Origin: Thermoplasmata archaeon
GTDB taxonomy: Archaea > Thermoplasmatota > Thermoplasmata > Lutacidiplasmatales > UBA184
Length of the DNA: 64,000 bases
Direction of reading: 5' to 3'
Assembly: GCA_027315165.1 (NCBI GenBank)
Contig: DAHUYN010000001.1
Coordinates: forward strand, 1-64,000
Below are positions 25,943-34,662 of this stretch, piece by piece. Position 1 is the stretch's first letter. Each line of letters opens with the position of its first letter. The translations under genes and the position numbers were made by a program. The notes beneath the pieces are model-generated. The model had not been told where the DNA came from and searched no databases. It saw only the letters and a program-made list of their open reading frames with translations.

Positions 25943-26800
25943 TCAAGAGGGGGGGCGGCGGGGAAAGACCCGCTCGGGGTTCTCCTCGAGGATGGCGCGC
26001 CGGACCTCCTCGGGGAGCGGGAGCGACAAGAACTCGGCGAGGTTCTCCCCGATGTCCTTGACCCCCGGCCCCGGCCAGTCGGTGCCGAAGAGGACCTGCC
26101 CCGAGACCGACGCGAGCCTCGGGAAGTACTCGAGGAGCCGCCTCGGCGGGATCGAGGAGACCTCGAGGTAGACGTTCGGGAAACGGCGGACGAGGAACAT
26201 CGCCTCCTCCATCCAGAGGGGGCGCCCGCCGTGGGCCAAGACGATCGTGAGGCGCGGAAAGTCGATGGCGACGTCCTCGACCAGGAGCGGCTGGCCGAAC
26301 CGGTTGCGAGCCCGCGGGAACACCGAGGTCCCGGTGTGGAAGATGATCGGCACCTCGCGCCGCTCGCAGACCTCGTAGATCTCGTGGAGGCCGGGCGCGC
26401 TCCCGTCGAGGTACCCGTTCGGCGCGAACAGCTGGTGCGGGGGGTGGAGCTTCAACGCGCGCAGGTGGAGCTCGTCGACGAGCCGTTCGACCTCTCGCCC
26501 GGGCTCCCGTCGGCTCGGCAGCACGGAGCCGACGGCGAGCAGCCGGCGCGGGTCGTGCGCCGCGTAGCGGCTCACCCATTCGTTGACCTTCTCCGAATAG
26601 CCGACGACGTCGGGGCTCACGTAGTTGACGAGCACGGCGCGGTCGACCCCGGAGGCCCCGAGGTAGTCGAGGAACCGGTCGGGATGCTCGAGCCAGCCGT
26701 CGAACTCCGCGCGGCGCGGGTGCTGTCCGACGAGGGCGCGCGCGTGCGGGAGCATCTCCCACACGGGGTTGATGTGCACGTGGCAGTCGGTGACCCGCAT
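25943..26800 (-). CDS. Amidohydrolase-2 family metal-dependent hydrolase
   Basis: A protein of 285 residues. It shows the TIM-barrel metal sites: D-C-H-V-H at residues 5-9, K-L-H-P-P near 117, F-H-T-G-T, H-G-G-R-P and the late F-G-T-D-W-P-G. This is the ACMSD/uracil-5-carboxylate decarboxylase-like group of amidohydrolases. The substrate is unknown. It lies 26 bases upstream of aIF-1A on the same strand. Confidence 0.85.
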   Translation of the reverse strand: MRVTDCHVHINPVWEMLPHARALVGQHPRRAEFDGWLEHPDRFLDYLGASGVDRAVLVNYVSPDVVGYSEKVNEWVSRYAAHDPRRLLAVGSVLPSRREPGREVERLVDELHLRALKLHPPHQLFAPNGYLDGSAPGLHEIYEVCERREVPIIFHTGTSVFPRARNRFGQPLLVEDVAIDFPRLTIVLAHGGRPLWMEEAMFLVRRFPNVYLEVSSIPPRRLLEYFPRLASVSGQVLFGTDWPGPGVKDIGENLAEFLSLPLPEEVRRAILEENPERVFPRRPPS

Positions 26801-26868
26801 CGACCGCGCGAGCTCCCGGCCCCGTAAGAGCCCTCCACCCTCGCCGCTTCGGCTCGGGCGAGGGGTTT

Positions 26869-27486
26869 ATGGCACACCTCTCCGGTCCCCCGGTCGTGAC
26901 GGGTGACTCGCCGCGGCTGCTGCGCGCGACCTATCTGGCCGATTCCGAGGGCCTGCTTCGGGAGACGCGGGCGACGGCGCTGTTCTACCTGCCGGGCCCG
27001 GTCCTCTGGCTCGTCGTGATGCTCGTCGTCGACTGGCTCGCGCTCGGTGTCGGACGGTCGTGGGCGGGCATCTCCCGCCTCTCGGACCAGCTCCGCCAGC
27101 TCCCCTCGATCGCCGGCTACGCGCCCTCGAGCTACCTGCTCCTCGTGAGCGTCCTCCTCACGCTCGTGGTCCTGCTCTGGCTCCTGGTGAGGTACCTCCG
27201 CTGGATCTCGACCGTCTACGCCGTGACGACGCACCGCGTGATCATCCAGAAGGGCATCTTCTCGCGGGGCTTCGACGAGATCCCGATCCCGCAGGTCCGT
27301 GGCGTCGACGTCCACCAGCGGGTCTTCCAGCGCCTCCTCGGCTACGGGACCGTCCGCGTGAGCTCGGAAGAGGGCTCCCACCTCGGGAACGAGGACTGGG
27401 AGGGAATCCCGAAGCCGTTCGAGTTCCAGCGGTTGATCGAGGCGGCGAACCAGTCGATCACGAAGACGACCGGCACCGGCCGGTAG
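26869..27486 (+). CDS. Membrane protein with bacterial-type PH domain (bPH2)
   Basis: A protein of 205 residues. Two membrane segments (about 40-60 and 83-107) are followed by a bPH2 domain: Y-A-V-T-T-H-R-V-I-I-Q-K-G-I-F-S-R, then I-P-I-P-Q-V-R-G-V-D-V. The domain sits on the cytoplasmic face in related YdbS/YdbT-type proteins; the role is unknown. Single gene between divergent and downstream units; 61 bases before fixC. Confidence 0.85.
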   Translation: MAHLSGPPVVTGDSPRLLRATYLADSEGLLRETRATALFYLPGPVLWLVVMLVVDWLALGVGRSWAGISRLSDQLRQLPSIAGYAPSSYLLLVSVLLTLVVLLWLLVRYLRWISTVYAVTTHRVIIQKGIFSRGFDEIPIPQVRGVDVHQRVFQRLLGYGTVRVSSEEGSHLGNEDWEGIPKPFEFQRLIEAANQSITKTTGTGR

Positions 27487-27547
27487 CGTCGGGGCCGGCT
27501 CCCCAACGTTTTGAGAGGCTCTCGGTTCGCACGCGTCGGGCGGACCG

Positions 27548-28849
27548 ATGGCCGACGACTTCGACGCAATCGTCGTCGGGGCGGGCTTCGCCGGCTCCGC
27601 GGCGGCGATCCGACTCGCCAAGGGCGGGGCGAACGTCCTCCTCCTCGAGCGCGGGGCCGAGGCGGGCGTCAAGAACCTCTCCGGCGGCATCCTCTGGGGA
27701 CACGACCTCGACACGCTGCTCCCCGGCTGGCAGGAGGAGATGCCGCTCGAGCGGCACATCGTCCGCAAGCGCTTCGGTCTCCTCACAAAGGAGCGGGCCC
27801 TCTCCTTCTCGCTCGCCGACCCGGCCTGGCGCCAGCGCCCGTACGTCGCCCACTCGGTCCTCCGCGCACGGACCGACGCCTGGCTGGCGAAGAAGGCCGA
27901 GGAGGCGGGCGCCACCGTCGTCACCTCCGTCCCGGTCGAGCGGCTCCACTGGGAGGGCCACACGGTCCGCGGCGTCGAGCAGGGGGGCGAGACGATGACC
28001 GCCCCGGTGACGATCCTGTGCGACGGGGCGAACTCGAGGCTCTCCCTCGGGACGCCGATCCGCGCCCGCCCGCACCTCGCGCCCGAGGCCACGGAGCTCG
28101 GGATCAAGGAGGTCTACCGGCTCGACCCCGGGACGATCGAGGAGCGGTTCCACGTGGGGCCGGGCGAGGGTCACGCGGAGGAGTGGGTCGCGGGCCTCTT
28201 CCCCGAGGGCGTGATGGGCGGCGGCTTTCTCTACACGAACCAGGACACGCTCTCGGTCGGCCTCATCGTCCAGGTCGCCTCGCTCTACGACCGGGGCGTC
28301 TACTCGCACGACCTGATGGAGTCGTTCAAGCTCCAGCCCGTGATCGCCCAACGGCTCGAGGGCGCCGAGCTCGTCGAGTACGGCGCCAAGCTCCTCTCGT
28401 CGGGCTGGCGGAGCCGCCCCGACGCCTTCTCGGGGGACGGTTGGATGGTCGCGGGCGACGCCGCGGGGTTCGTCTTCTCGAACGGGCTCGTCATCCAGGG
28501 GATGAACTACGCGCTCCGCAGCGGCCTCGAGGCGGCGGAGACCGCGCTCGCGGCCCGCGCGGCGCACGACGCGTCGTCGGCGAGGCTCGCCGAGTACGGG
28601 GCCCGTCTCGAGAGAACGGGGGTCCTCGCGGACTTCCGGGAGTTCGAGCGGATGGACGAGGTCAAGTGGAACCCGCGGCTCTACTCGACGTACCCGACGC
28701 TCGCGACCGGGCTGGCCCACGAGCTCTTGCGCGCGCCGGACGGACCGCGCCGCTCGCTCTACCGCCTCTTCCGGGAGGCCCAACGGGCCGCGGGGGCCTC
28801 AACCCTCGCGCTGCTCGAAGACGGGCTCGACGCCGCCGAGGACCTGTAG
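27548..28849 (+). CDS. fixC: FixC-type electron-transfer flavoprotein:quinone oxidoreductase
   Basis: A protein of 433 residues. N-terminal FAD-binding motif G-A-G-F-A-G-S-A-A-A (12-21) and E-R-G; G-G-I-L-W-G-H; the second FAD motif V-A-G-D-A-A-G-F-V. The segments G-I-K-E-V-Y and G-G-G-F-L-Y-T-N place it in the FixC/ETF-QO flavoprotein branch rather than geranylgeranyl reductases. The 4Fe-4S C-terminal domain of full ETF-QO is absent and no FixX ferredoxin gene follows. It should move electrons from the neighbouring ETF to the quinone pool. Confidence 0.88.
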   Translation: MADDFDAIVVGAGFAGSAAAIRLAKGGANVLLLERGAEAGVKNLSGGILWGHDLDTLLPGWQEEMPLERHIVRKRFGLLTKERALSFSLADPAWRQRPYVAHSVLRARTDAWLAKKAEEAGATVVTSVPVERLHWEGHTVRGVEQGGETMTAPVTILCDGANSRLSLGTPIRARPHLAPEATELGIKEVYRLDPGTIEERFHVGPGEGHAEEWVAGLFPEGVMGGGFLYTNQDTLSVGLIVQVASLYDRGVYSHDLMESFKLQPVIAQRLEGAELVEYGAKLLSSGWRSRPDAFSGDGWMVAGDAAGFVFSNGLVIQGMNYALRSGLEAAETALAARAAHDASSARLAEYGARLERTGVLADFREFERMDEVKWNPRLYSTYPTLATGLAHELLRAPDGPRRSLYRLFREAQRAAGASTLALLEDGLDAAEDL

Positions 28850-28875
28850 AGGCGAGCGCGACGGCGCGGCGCGCG

Positions 28876-29859
28876 CTAGGCGCCCCGAACGCGTCGGACC
28901 TCGGCGATGAGCGCGGGGACGATCTGGAAGAGGTCGCCCGCGATGCCGTAGTCGGCGACGCGGAAGATCGGCGCCTGCGCGTCGGAGTTGATCGCGGCGA
29001 TCACGCGTGAGCTCGTCATCCCGACGAGGTGCTGGATCGCCCCCGAGATCCCGACCGCGAGGTACAGCTGCGGAGAGACCGACTTCCCGGTCTGGCCGAC
29101 CTGGAGCGCCGCGGGGCGCCAGCCGGCATCGGTGACGGCCCTCGAGGCCCCGACGGCGGCCCCGAGCGCGTTAGCGAGCTCCTCGACGAGCGCGAAGTTC
29201 TCGGCGGCTCGAAGACCTCGGCCGCCGGAGACGACGATGGCCGCATCGGAGAGGGGGGGCCCGCGCGCCCCGGCGACGGTCGCGAATCCCGTGATCCCCG
29301 GGCCTCCGCTCGCGACCGTCGGGGCGGCCGTGACGGTCTCGAGCGGCGCCGGGTCGGCGCGACGCGCCGCCGGGGGGAACGCATGGGGGCGCAGCGCGAC
29401 GACGGCGGGCCCGGCGGCGAGGGTCCTCTCCTCCGTGGCCCGGCCTCCGAAGATGGGGCGCGCCAGGCGGAGGGCGCCGTCGGGGGCGCGCGCGACCTCC
29501 GTGACGCCCGTGGCGGCGCCGGCGCTCCGACGGACCGCGAGACGGCCCGTGACGTCGCGCCCCTGGACGGTCGCGATCGTGAGCACGAGGCGCGCTCCGG
29601 CTTTCGTGGCCGCGGCATCGGCGAACGCGGCCGCCTCGGCGGGCGAGGCGGGCACCGGCGCGCCGGCGGGGAGCGTGAGCGCAAGGTCCGAGGCCGCGAG
29701 CCGAAGGTGCGCGACCGCCGGGTCGTCGGCCGGGGCCGCGAGGGCCACCGAGACGGCTCCGCCCTCGGCGAGCTGGCGTGCGACGCCGAGCGCCTCGTGC
29801 GTGGCGTCGGCCAGACGGCCGCCACGCGACTCCCCGACGACGAGGACGGGCTCGCTCAC
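28876..29859 (-). CDS. etfA: Electron transfer flavoprotein alpha subunit
   Basis: A protein of 327 residues. The C-terminal FAD domain is clear: [48 protein letters not shown] and A-I-N-S-D. Start GTG 29859 overlaps the etfB stop (GTGA). The N-terminal half is Ala-rich and divergent. With EtfB it accepts electrons from acyl-CoA dehydrogenases and passes them to FixC, encoded convergently 26 bases away. Confidence 0.94.
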   Translation of the reverse strand: MSEPVLVVGESRGGRLADATHEALGVARQLAEGGAVSVALAAPADDPAVAHLRLAASDLALTLPAGAPVPASPAEAAAFADAAATKAGARLVLTIATVQGRDVTGRLAVRRSAGAATGVTEVARAPDGALRLARPIFGGRATEERTLAAGPAVVALRPHAFPPAARRADPAPLETVTAAPTVASGGPGITGFATVAGARGPPLSDAAIVVSGGRGLRAAENFALVEELANALGAAVGASRAVTDAGWRPAALQVGQTGKSVSPQLYLAVGISGAIQHLVGMTSSRVIAAINSDAQAPIFRVADYGIAGDLFQIVPALIAEVRRVRGA

Positions 29860-30653
29860 GGGAACACCTTCGCCTCCTCTCGCAGGAGGCGGACGAGCTC
29901 CTTCGCGGCCTCTTCGGGGGTCTTGTACGAGATCATCTTCGCGCCGGTCCGGGGCGGCGGGAGCCGGAACCGCGCCGCCGTCGAACGAGCGGCCGCGTGC
30001 TCTCCGAGGGCCGCGGCCACGCCGGCCCAGGCGAGGCGGTCGATCGGCGCCTTGCGCGACTTCAGGATGTTGGGGAGCTTGGCGGTCCGGGGGTCGTTCC
30101 AGGCCTGCTGAAGCCCGATCACGACCGGCGGGGGCGCGGCCCCCGTCTCCGTGCCGCCCTCGACCGCGCGCGAAAAGGTGAATCGGCCCGCGGCCGCGTC
30201 GAACCTGAGGTCGGTGACGCCCGAGAAGCTCGGTCGGCCGAGGAGCTCGCCGACCGCGGCCGCGACGAGCCCCTGCTCGTCGTCGCCCGACTGCTTGCCG
30301 GCGAGGACCAGGTCGCTCGGAAGGGTCGAGAGCGCGTGCGCGAGCGCGCGGGCCGCGAGGATCGGGTCGACGGCCAGGTCGGACGGCTGCTCGACCCAGG
30401 TGGCCGCATCGCAGCCGAGGGCGATCGCCGCCCGGAGCACCTCCTCGGACCGGGGCGAGGGGCCGAACGCGAGCGCGCGCACGCGCGAGCCGGGGACGCT
30501 CTCCTTGAGAAGAAGGGCCTGCTCGACCGCCGACTCGTCGTAGCCGGCGAGGACCCACTTGACCCCGTCCGTGTCGAGCCCCGTGCCGGCGGCGTTCGCC
30601 CGCAGCCGCGTCTCGGCGTCCGGGGCGGACTTGACCAGGACCGCGATCTCCAT
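29856..30653 (-). CDS. etfB: Electron transfer flavoprotein beta subunit
   Basis: A protein of 265 residues. V-L-V-K-S-A-P-D near the start, [26 protein letters not shown] and the recognition-loop region [12 protein letters not shown] are standard EtfB elements. ATG 30653 follows the acyl-CoA dehydrogenase stop by 16 bases; the stop overlaps etfA. The operon order is acyl-CoA dehydrogenase, etfB, etfA. Confidence 0.94.
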   Translation of the reverse strand: MEIAVLVKSAPDAETRLRANAAGTGLDTDGVKWVLAGYDESAVEQALLLKESVPGSRVRALAFGPSPRSEEVLRAAIALGCDAATWVEQPSDLAVDPILAARALAHALSTLPSDLVLAGKQSGDDEQGLVAAAVGELLGRPSFSGVTDLRFDAAAGRFTFSRAVEGGTETGAAPPPVVIGLQQAWNDPRTAKLPNILKSRKAPIDRLAWAGVAAALGEHAAARSTAARFRLPPPRTGAKMISYKTPEEAAKELVRLLREEAKVFP

Positions 30654-30669
30654 CGGCGCGTCCCCGGGC

Positions 30670-31818
30670 TCAGGCGTAGGCCCTGAGGTGCTCTCGCGCG
30701 ATGACGATCCGCTGGATCTCGTTCGACCCCTCGTAGATCTGGGTGAGCTTCGCGTCGCGGAGGAGCTTTTCGACGGGGTACTCGCGCATGTAGCCGTAGC
30801 CGCCGAAGATCTGGATCGCCTCGTCGGTGACGCGCATCGCGGCGTCCGAGGCGAAGCATTTGGCGAGCGACGACTCGAGGGTCCCGCGCTGGCCGTGGTC
30901 GATCGTCCAGGCGGCCTGCCAGGTGAGGAGCCTCGAGGCGGCGACGTCCTGGGCCATGTTGGCGAGCTTGATCTGGATCGCCTGGTGCTCGGCGATCGCC
31001 TTCCCGAAGGCGTGGCGCTTGAGCGCGTAGTCGCTCGCGTAGTCGAGCGCCGCCTGCGCGATCCCCGTCGCGAGGGCGCCGATCGGGGTCCGTGTCTGGT
31101 CGAGCGTCCGCATCGCGATGGAAAAACCGTCGCCCTCCTGGCCGAGCCGGTCGGCGACGGGGACTCGGACGTCCTCGAAGCGCACGGTCCCGGTCGACGA
31201 GGCCCGCTGGCCCATCTTCTCCTCGTCCTTCCCCGCGACGACCCCGACCGCGGTCCTCGGGACCACGAAGGCGGTGATCCCCTTGTGACGGAGCTCGGGG
31301 TCGATCGTCGCAAAGACGGTGTAGAGGTCGGCGTGGGGGGCGTTCGTGATGAAGCACTTCTCGCCGTTGAGCGTGTACTCGTCGCCCGAGCGCCGGGCCC
31401 TCGTCCGGAGCGCGCCCGCGTCGCTGCCGCCCGACGGTTCGGTGAGGCAGAACGACGCGAGGTTGTAGCGCCCGCAGAACGGGGGGAGGATCCGCTGCTT
31501 CTGCTCCTCGCTCCCGCCGAGGACGATCGGCTCGAGCGCGAGGTTGTTCGCGCTGATCGTCGTCGTCATCCCCGAGCAGGCGCGAGCGAGCTCCTCGGTG
31601 ATGAGGCACTGTTCGACGAGCCCGAGCCCCGCCCCGCCGTACGCGGTGGGGACGTTGAGGTTCATCAGGCCGATCTCGTGGGCCTTGCGGTAGACCTCCT
31701 CGGGGAAGCGACCCGTCCGGTCACACTCGGCCGCTCTCGGGAGCATCTCGGTGCGCGCGAACTTCCGGGCGAGGTCCCTGAGGCTCGTCTGCTCCTCGGT
31801 TAGCGTGAACTCCGGCAT
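30670..31818 (-). CDS. Acyl-CoA dehydrogenase, ETF-linked
   Basis: A protein of 382 residues. F-C-L-T-E-P-S-G-G-S-D, K-C-F-I-T-N-A, F-G-G-Y-G-Y-M-R-E-Y-P-V and the catalytic Y-E-G-S-N-E-I-Q-R are present. It differs clearly from the enzyme at 19184-20377 and heads the etfBA operon, so the two probably act on different chain lengths or branched acyl-CoAs. The start ATG 31818 is about 39 bases from a TATA box shared with larB. Confidence 0.94.
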   Translation of the reverse strand: MPEFTLTEEQTSLRDLARKFARTEMLPRAAECDRTGRFPEEVYRKAHEIGLMNLNVPTAYGGAGLGLVEQCLITEELARACSGMTTTISANNLALEPIVLGGSEEQKQRILPPFCGRYNLASFCLTEPSGGSDAGALRTRARRSGDEYTLNGEKCFITNAPHADLYTVFATIDPELRHKGITAFVVPRTAVGVVAGKDEEKMGQRASSTGTVRFEDVRVPVADRLGQEGDGFSIAMRTLDQTRTPIGALATGIAQAALDYASDYALKRHAFGKAIAEHQAIQIKLANMAQDVAASRLLTWQAAWTIDHGQRGTLESSLAKCFASDAAMRVTDEAIQIFGGYGYMREYPVEKLLRDAKLTQIYEGSNEIQRIVIAREHLRAYA

Positions 31819-31852
31819 CTCGCAGTCCCGGCGGCGCGAGGAGTGGGGATGC

Positions 31853-31860
31853 GCTATAAG
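31853..31860. promoter_or_regulatory. TATA box between larB and acyl-CoA dehydrogenase genes
   Basis: GCTATAAG on the plus strand is centred 27 bases before the larB ATG (31884), the leaderless spacing. On the minus strand it reads CTTATAGC, about 39 bases before the acyl-CoA dehydrogenase ATG (31818). It is the only AT-rich element in the 65-base divergent gap, so both genes may use it. Confidence 0.6.
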
Positions 31861-31883
31861 AGGCTTCGCGGCTCGCCGGTGCG

Positions 31884-32621
31884 ATGGCCTCGAGACGACC
31901 TCAATCGCCTCGGCGCGGCGGCGCCGTCGAGGTGGCGATCGGAGGCTACGCGCGCTACGACGCGCACCGGGGCACCCGGACGGGTGCCCCCGAGGTCGTT
32001 CTCGGCGAGGGGAAGACCGTGGCCCACCTGGTGGGGATCTTGGACGGGCTCCACGCTCGCGGACACGGGGCCGTCGTCTCTCGCCTGACGCCCCCGCAGA
32101 GACGTGCCCTCACCGGGGCCGCCCGGCGAGGGCTCCCCGTCCGGCTCCTCGCCGGGGGGCGGCTCGCGCGTCTCGCCGGCCCGATCGCCGGGACCCCGGT
32201 CCTCGGGACGGTCGCGATCCTCTCCGCCGGAACGGCCGACGTGCCGGCCGCCGAGGAGGCCGCCGAGCTCCTCGAGACGCTCGGCGCGGAGGCCCTCCGC
32301 CGCTACGACGTCGGCGTCGCGGGGATCCACCGCCTCGCGCGAGCGCTCGCCCGGATCGAGCGCCGCCGGCCCTTGGTCTACCTCGTCTTTGCCGGCCGTG
32401 AGGGGGCCCTCGCGACGGTCGTCGCGGGGCTCGTGCGGGCCCCCGTGGTCGGCGTGCCCACCTCCGTCGGCTACGGCCGGGGCGGTCGCGGGGAGGCGGC
32501 GCTCGCCGCGATGCTCCAGTCGTGCGCGCCGATCGCCGTCGTGAACATCGACGCGGCGGTGCCCGCCGCGCTGTTCGCCGCGCAGCTGCTGGCCCGCGCC
32601 GGGACCCCGGCTCGAGCCTAG
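31884..32621 (+). CDS. larB: LarB-type pyridinium-3,5-biscarboxylic acid mononucleotide synthase
   Basis: A protein of 245 residues with a PurE-like C-terminal domain. Family marks are D-A-H-R-G-x-R-T-G-A-P-E-V-V-L-G-E-G-K-T (27-45), the S-A-G-T-A-D-V-P-A-A-E-E-A block (114-126) and L-Q-S-C-A-P with C214, matching the catalytic cysteine of LarB. LarB carboxylates nicotinic acid adenine dinucleotide in nickel-pincer cofactor synthesis. larC, larE and larA are not nearby, so either they are elsewhere or this homologue has another role. Confidence 0.88.
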   Translation: MASRRPQSPRRGGAVEVAIGGYARYDAHRGTRTGAPEVVLGEGKTVAHLVGILDGLHARGHGAVVSRLTPPQRRALTGAARRGLPVRLLAGGRLARLAGPIAGTPVLGTVAILSAGTADVPAAEEAAELLETLGAEALRRYDVGVAGIHRLARALARIERRRPLVYLVFAGREGALATVVAGLVRAPVVGVPTSVGYGRGGRGEAALAAMLQSCAPIAVVNIDAAVPAALFAAQLLARAGTPARA

Positions 32622-32657
32622 GGACAGCCTTTTGACGGGTCCCGGCCTCGACTCGTC

Positions 32658-33566
32658 GTGTCGGGTCGCCTGACCCTCTCCGAGGCCGACGAACAGGCGG
32701 AGCGGGAGGACCGCGAAGCCCTCCACCGCCTCGAGGCGAAGATCCGCGAGGCCCGGGCCCGGCGCCAGTCGCATCTCGACGACGTCCGTCAGCTCTCCTC
32801 GGAGCAGAAGTCGCTCTACGACCAGCGTCTCCCCCGTCAGGAGGCGCTCGAGGCCCTCAACCGGGAGCACCACGAGCTCGGCCGGGCCCTCGGCGACCTG
32901 CGACGACAGCGCGACGCCGCGCGAGGTCAGCTCGATCAAGCGCTCGTCCGGCTGCGCGAGCACCGCGCCCTCTCCCCCAGGGGCGAGCGGGCCCGACCGG
33001 AGCAGATCCAGCGGGAGATCGCCGACCTCGAGATGCGCCAGCAGACCCTGGCGGTGCCGATCGCCGAGGAGAACCTGATGATCCTGCGCCTCCGGGAGCT
33101 CACCCGCTCGCTCGAGGAGGCGAAGCGGCACGCCACCGAGCACGACGATCGGGCGCGTCGGACGCGCGAGCTCGAGGCGGCGCTCACCCAGGCCCGGACC
33201 GAGGTCGACCGGCTCGGGATCGAGATGGGCAAGGCGCACGAGGCGCGGGAGCGCACGATGCAGGCGATGCGGGCCCGGCTGGTCGAGGAGGGGCGCCTCG
33301 TCGCCGAGATGCGCGAGAAGGGGCGGCTCCGCGCCCAGACGATGGAGCGGCTCGAGGCGTCGAACCGTGAGGTCGGCACGCTCGAGCGAGAGGCCGACCG
33401 ACTCTTCCAGCAGCTCCGCTCGCGGCGGCACGAGGCGCGCCAGACGGTCCGCGACTACAATCGCACCGTCCGGGAGAACGTCGCCGGACCCGACGCCTTC
33501 GCGCGCGCGGCCGACGCGCAGCTCCAAGAGCTGCTCAAGCGCGGGCGCATTACGCTCGGCGGCTGA
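32658..33566 (+). CDS. Long coiled-coil protein (COG1340-like)
   Basis: A protein of 302 residues. Almost the whole length (about 10-280) is charged heptad-rich helix with repeated E/R/L/A patterns; no globular domain is visible. It resembles the archaeal COG1340-type coiled-coil proteins of unknown function. It starts with GTG at 32658, 36 bases after larB, possibly in the same transcript. Confidence 0.8.
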   Translation: MSGRLTLSEADEQAEREDREALHRLEAKIREARARRQSHLDDVRQLSSEQKSLYDQRLPRQEALEALNREHHELGRALGDLRRQRDAARGQLDQALVRLREHRALSPRGERARPEQIQREIADLEMRQQTLAVPIAEENLMILRLRELTRSLEEAKRHATEHDDRARRTRELEAALTQARTEVDRLGIEMGKAHEARERTMQAMRARLVEEGRLVAEMREKGRLRAQTMERLEASNREVGTLEREADRLFQQLRSRRHEARQTVRDYNRTVRENVAGPDAFARAADAQLQELLKRGRITLGG

Positions 33567-33590
33567 GCCCGCCCGGCGCGCGTTCCCCCG

Positions 33591-34538
33591 TCAGGGGAAG
33601 ACGTTGACGACCGTCACGAGGAAGATCAGCGTCTGGCCCTGGACCTCGCTGTTGTAGTTCTCCGTGTAGGTCCCGCCGCCGAGGTTGACGGCGGAGACGA
33701 TGAACCTCCCGCCCGAGGACGACGAGCACGGGCCGGTGCCCGCGTAGTCGGTGCCGAGGAGGTGCCCCGCCTGCGACGGGAACAATTGGTTCTCGAGCGT
33801 GATCGTCGCCGAGCCGTTCGCGGCGGCGGAGACGTTCGTGACGGTCACCGGCCACCCCGAGGGGCTCGCGCTCCAGCCGGGCTGCGGCAGGTTCTCGTAG
33901 GTGACGAACGAGGCGTTCGCGCTCAGGATGACGACGGGCCAGCCGTAGTGGGGGTCCGTGAACTGGGCGCCGGAGGCGGTGAGGACGCCCGGGTAGTCCT
34001 TGGCGAACGTCGACCCGGTGACGGTCTGGACGACGGGGATCGTGTAGGTGAGGGGCTTGGTCGAGAGGCACGCCTGGTTGACATTGCCGTAGCCGAGCGA
34101 GGGCGGGACGACGATGGCGGTCGTCTGGTTCGGGGCCGCGCCGACGAGCCCCTGCCAGAAACCGGGGACGACCTGGATGAACGTGAGACCCCCGAGGCTG
34201 TAGCCCGAGGACGGCGTGTTGCCGCCGACGTGGACGTCGAGCGTCGTGTAGTTCGACGGCGAGCTCCCCCGAGCGTGGAACTCGAGGGACTTCGGATACG
34301 CGATGTTGTCCGTCGCGACGGCGTAGAGGGAGGTGTCGAAGACCTTCCCCTGCTCGGGGCCGCTCCCGAAGAGGCCGATGTAGTTCACCGTGACGTTGTC
34401 GCCGAGCTGGACCGCCGCGGCGCCGCTCGCCTTCCCGGGGAGGCCCTTGTCGTAGAGGTAGCCGAGGCCGCCGCCGGTCGCGGCGACGATCAGGACGACG
34501 AGGACGATCGGAACGAGCGGGGAGGGGGCGCTGGCCAT
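33591..34538 (-). CDS. Membrane-anchored extracytoplasmic FKBP-type prolyl isomerase
   Basis: A protein of 315 residues. An N-terminal membrane anchor (about 9-30) precedes an FKBP domain: G-D-N-V-T-V-N-Y-I-G-L-F, V-F-D-T-S, F-I-Q-V-V-P-G-F-W-Q-G-L-V-G and P-P-S-L-G-Y-G. An insert of about 50 residues separates the V-F-D-T-S and V-P-G-F segments. Many N-x-S/T sites suit a glycosylated exterior protein. A long Ser/Thr/Asn-rich C-terminal region (about 190-315) is unassigned. It likely folds exported proteins such as the neighbouring surface proteins. Confidence 0.85.
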   Translation of the reverse strand: MASAPSPLVPIVLVVLIVAATGGGLGYLYDKGLPGKASGAAAVQLGDNVTVNYIGLFGSGPEQGKVFDTSLYAVATDNIAYPKSLEFHARGSSPSNYTTLDVHVGGNTPSSGYSLGGLTFIQVVPGFWQGLVGAAPNQTTAIVVPPSLGYGNVNQACLSTKPLTYTIPVVQTVTGSTFAKDYPGVLTASGAQFTDPHYGWPVVILSANASFVTYENLPQPGWSASPSGWPVTVTNVSAAANGSATITLENQLFPSQAGHLLGTDYAGTGPCSSSSGGRFIVSAVNLGGGTYTENYNSEVQGQTLIFLVTVVNVFP

Positions 34539-34662
34539 TGATGAGCCTACGGAGTGGGGGTCAGAAGGTCGCGGCTCTCGTCACGGTGTCGGAGAGACAG
34601 GTGCTCCTCATTCCCCCGCCCCCCGAACCGGGGGGAGATATAAATGGCTCGGCGGGCCGCCG

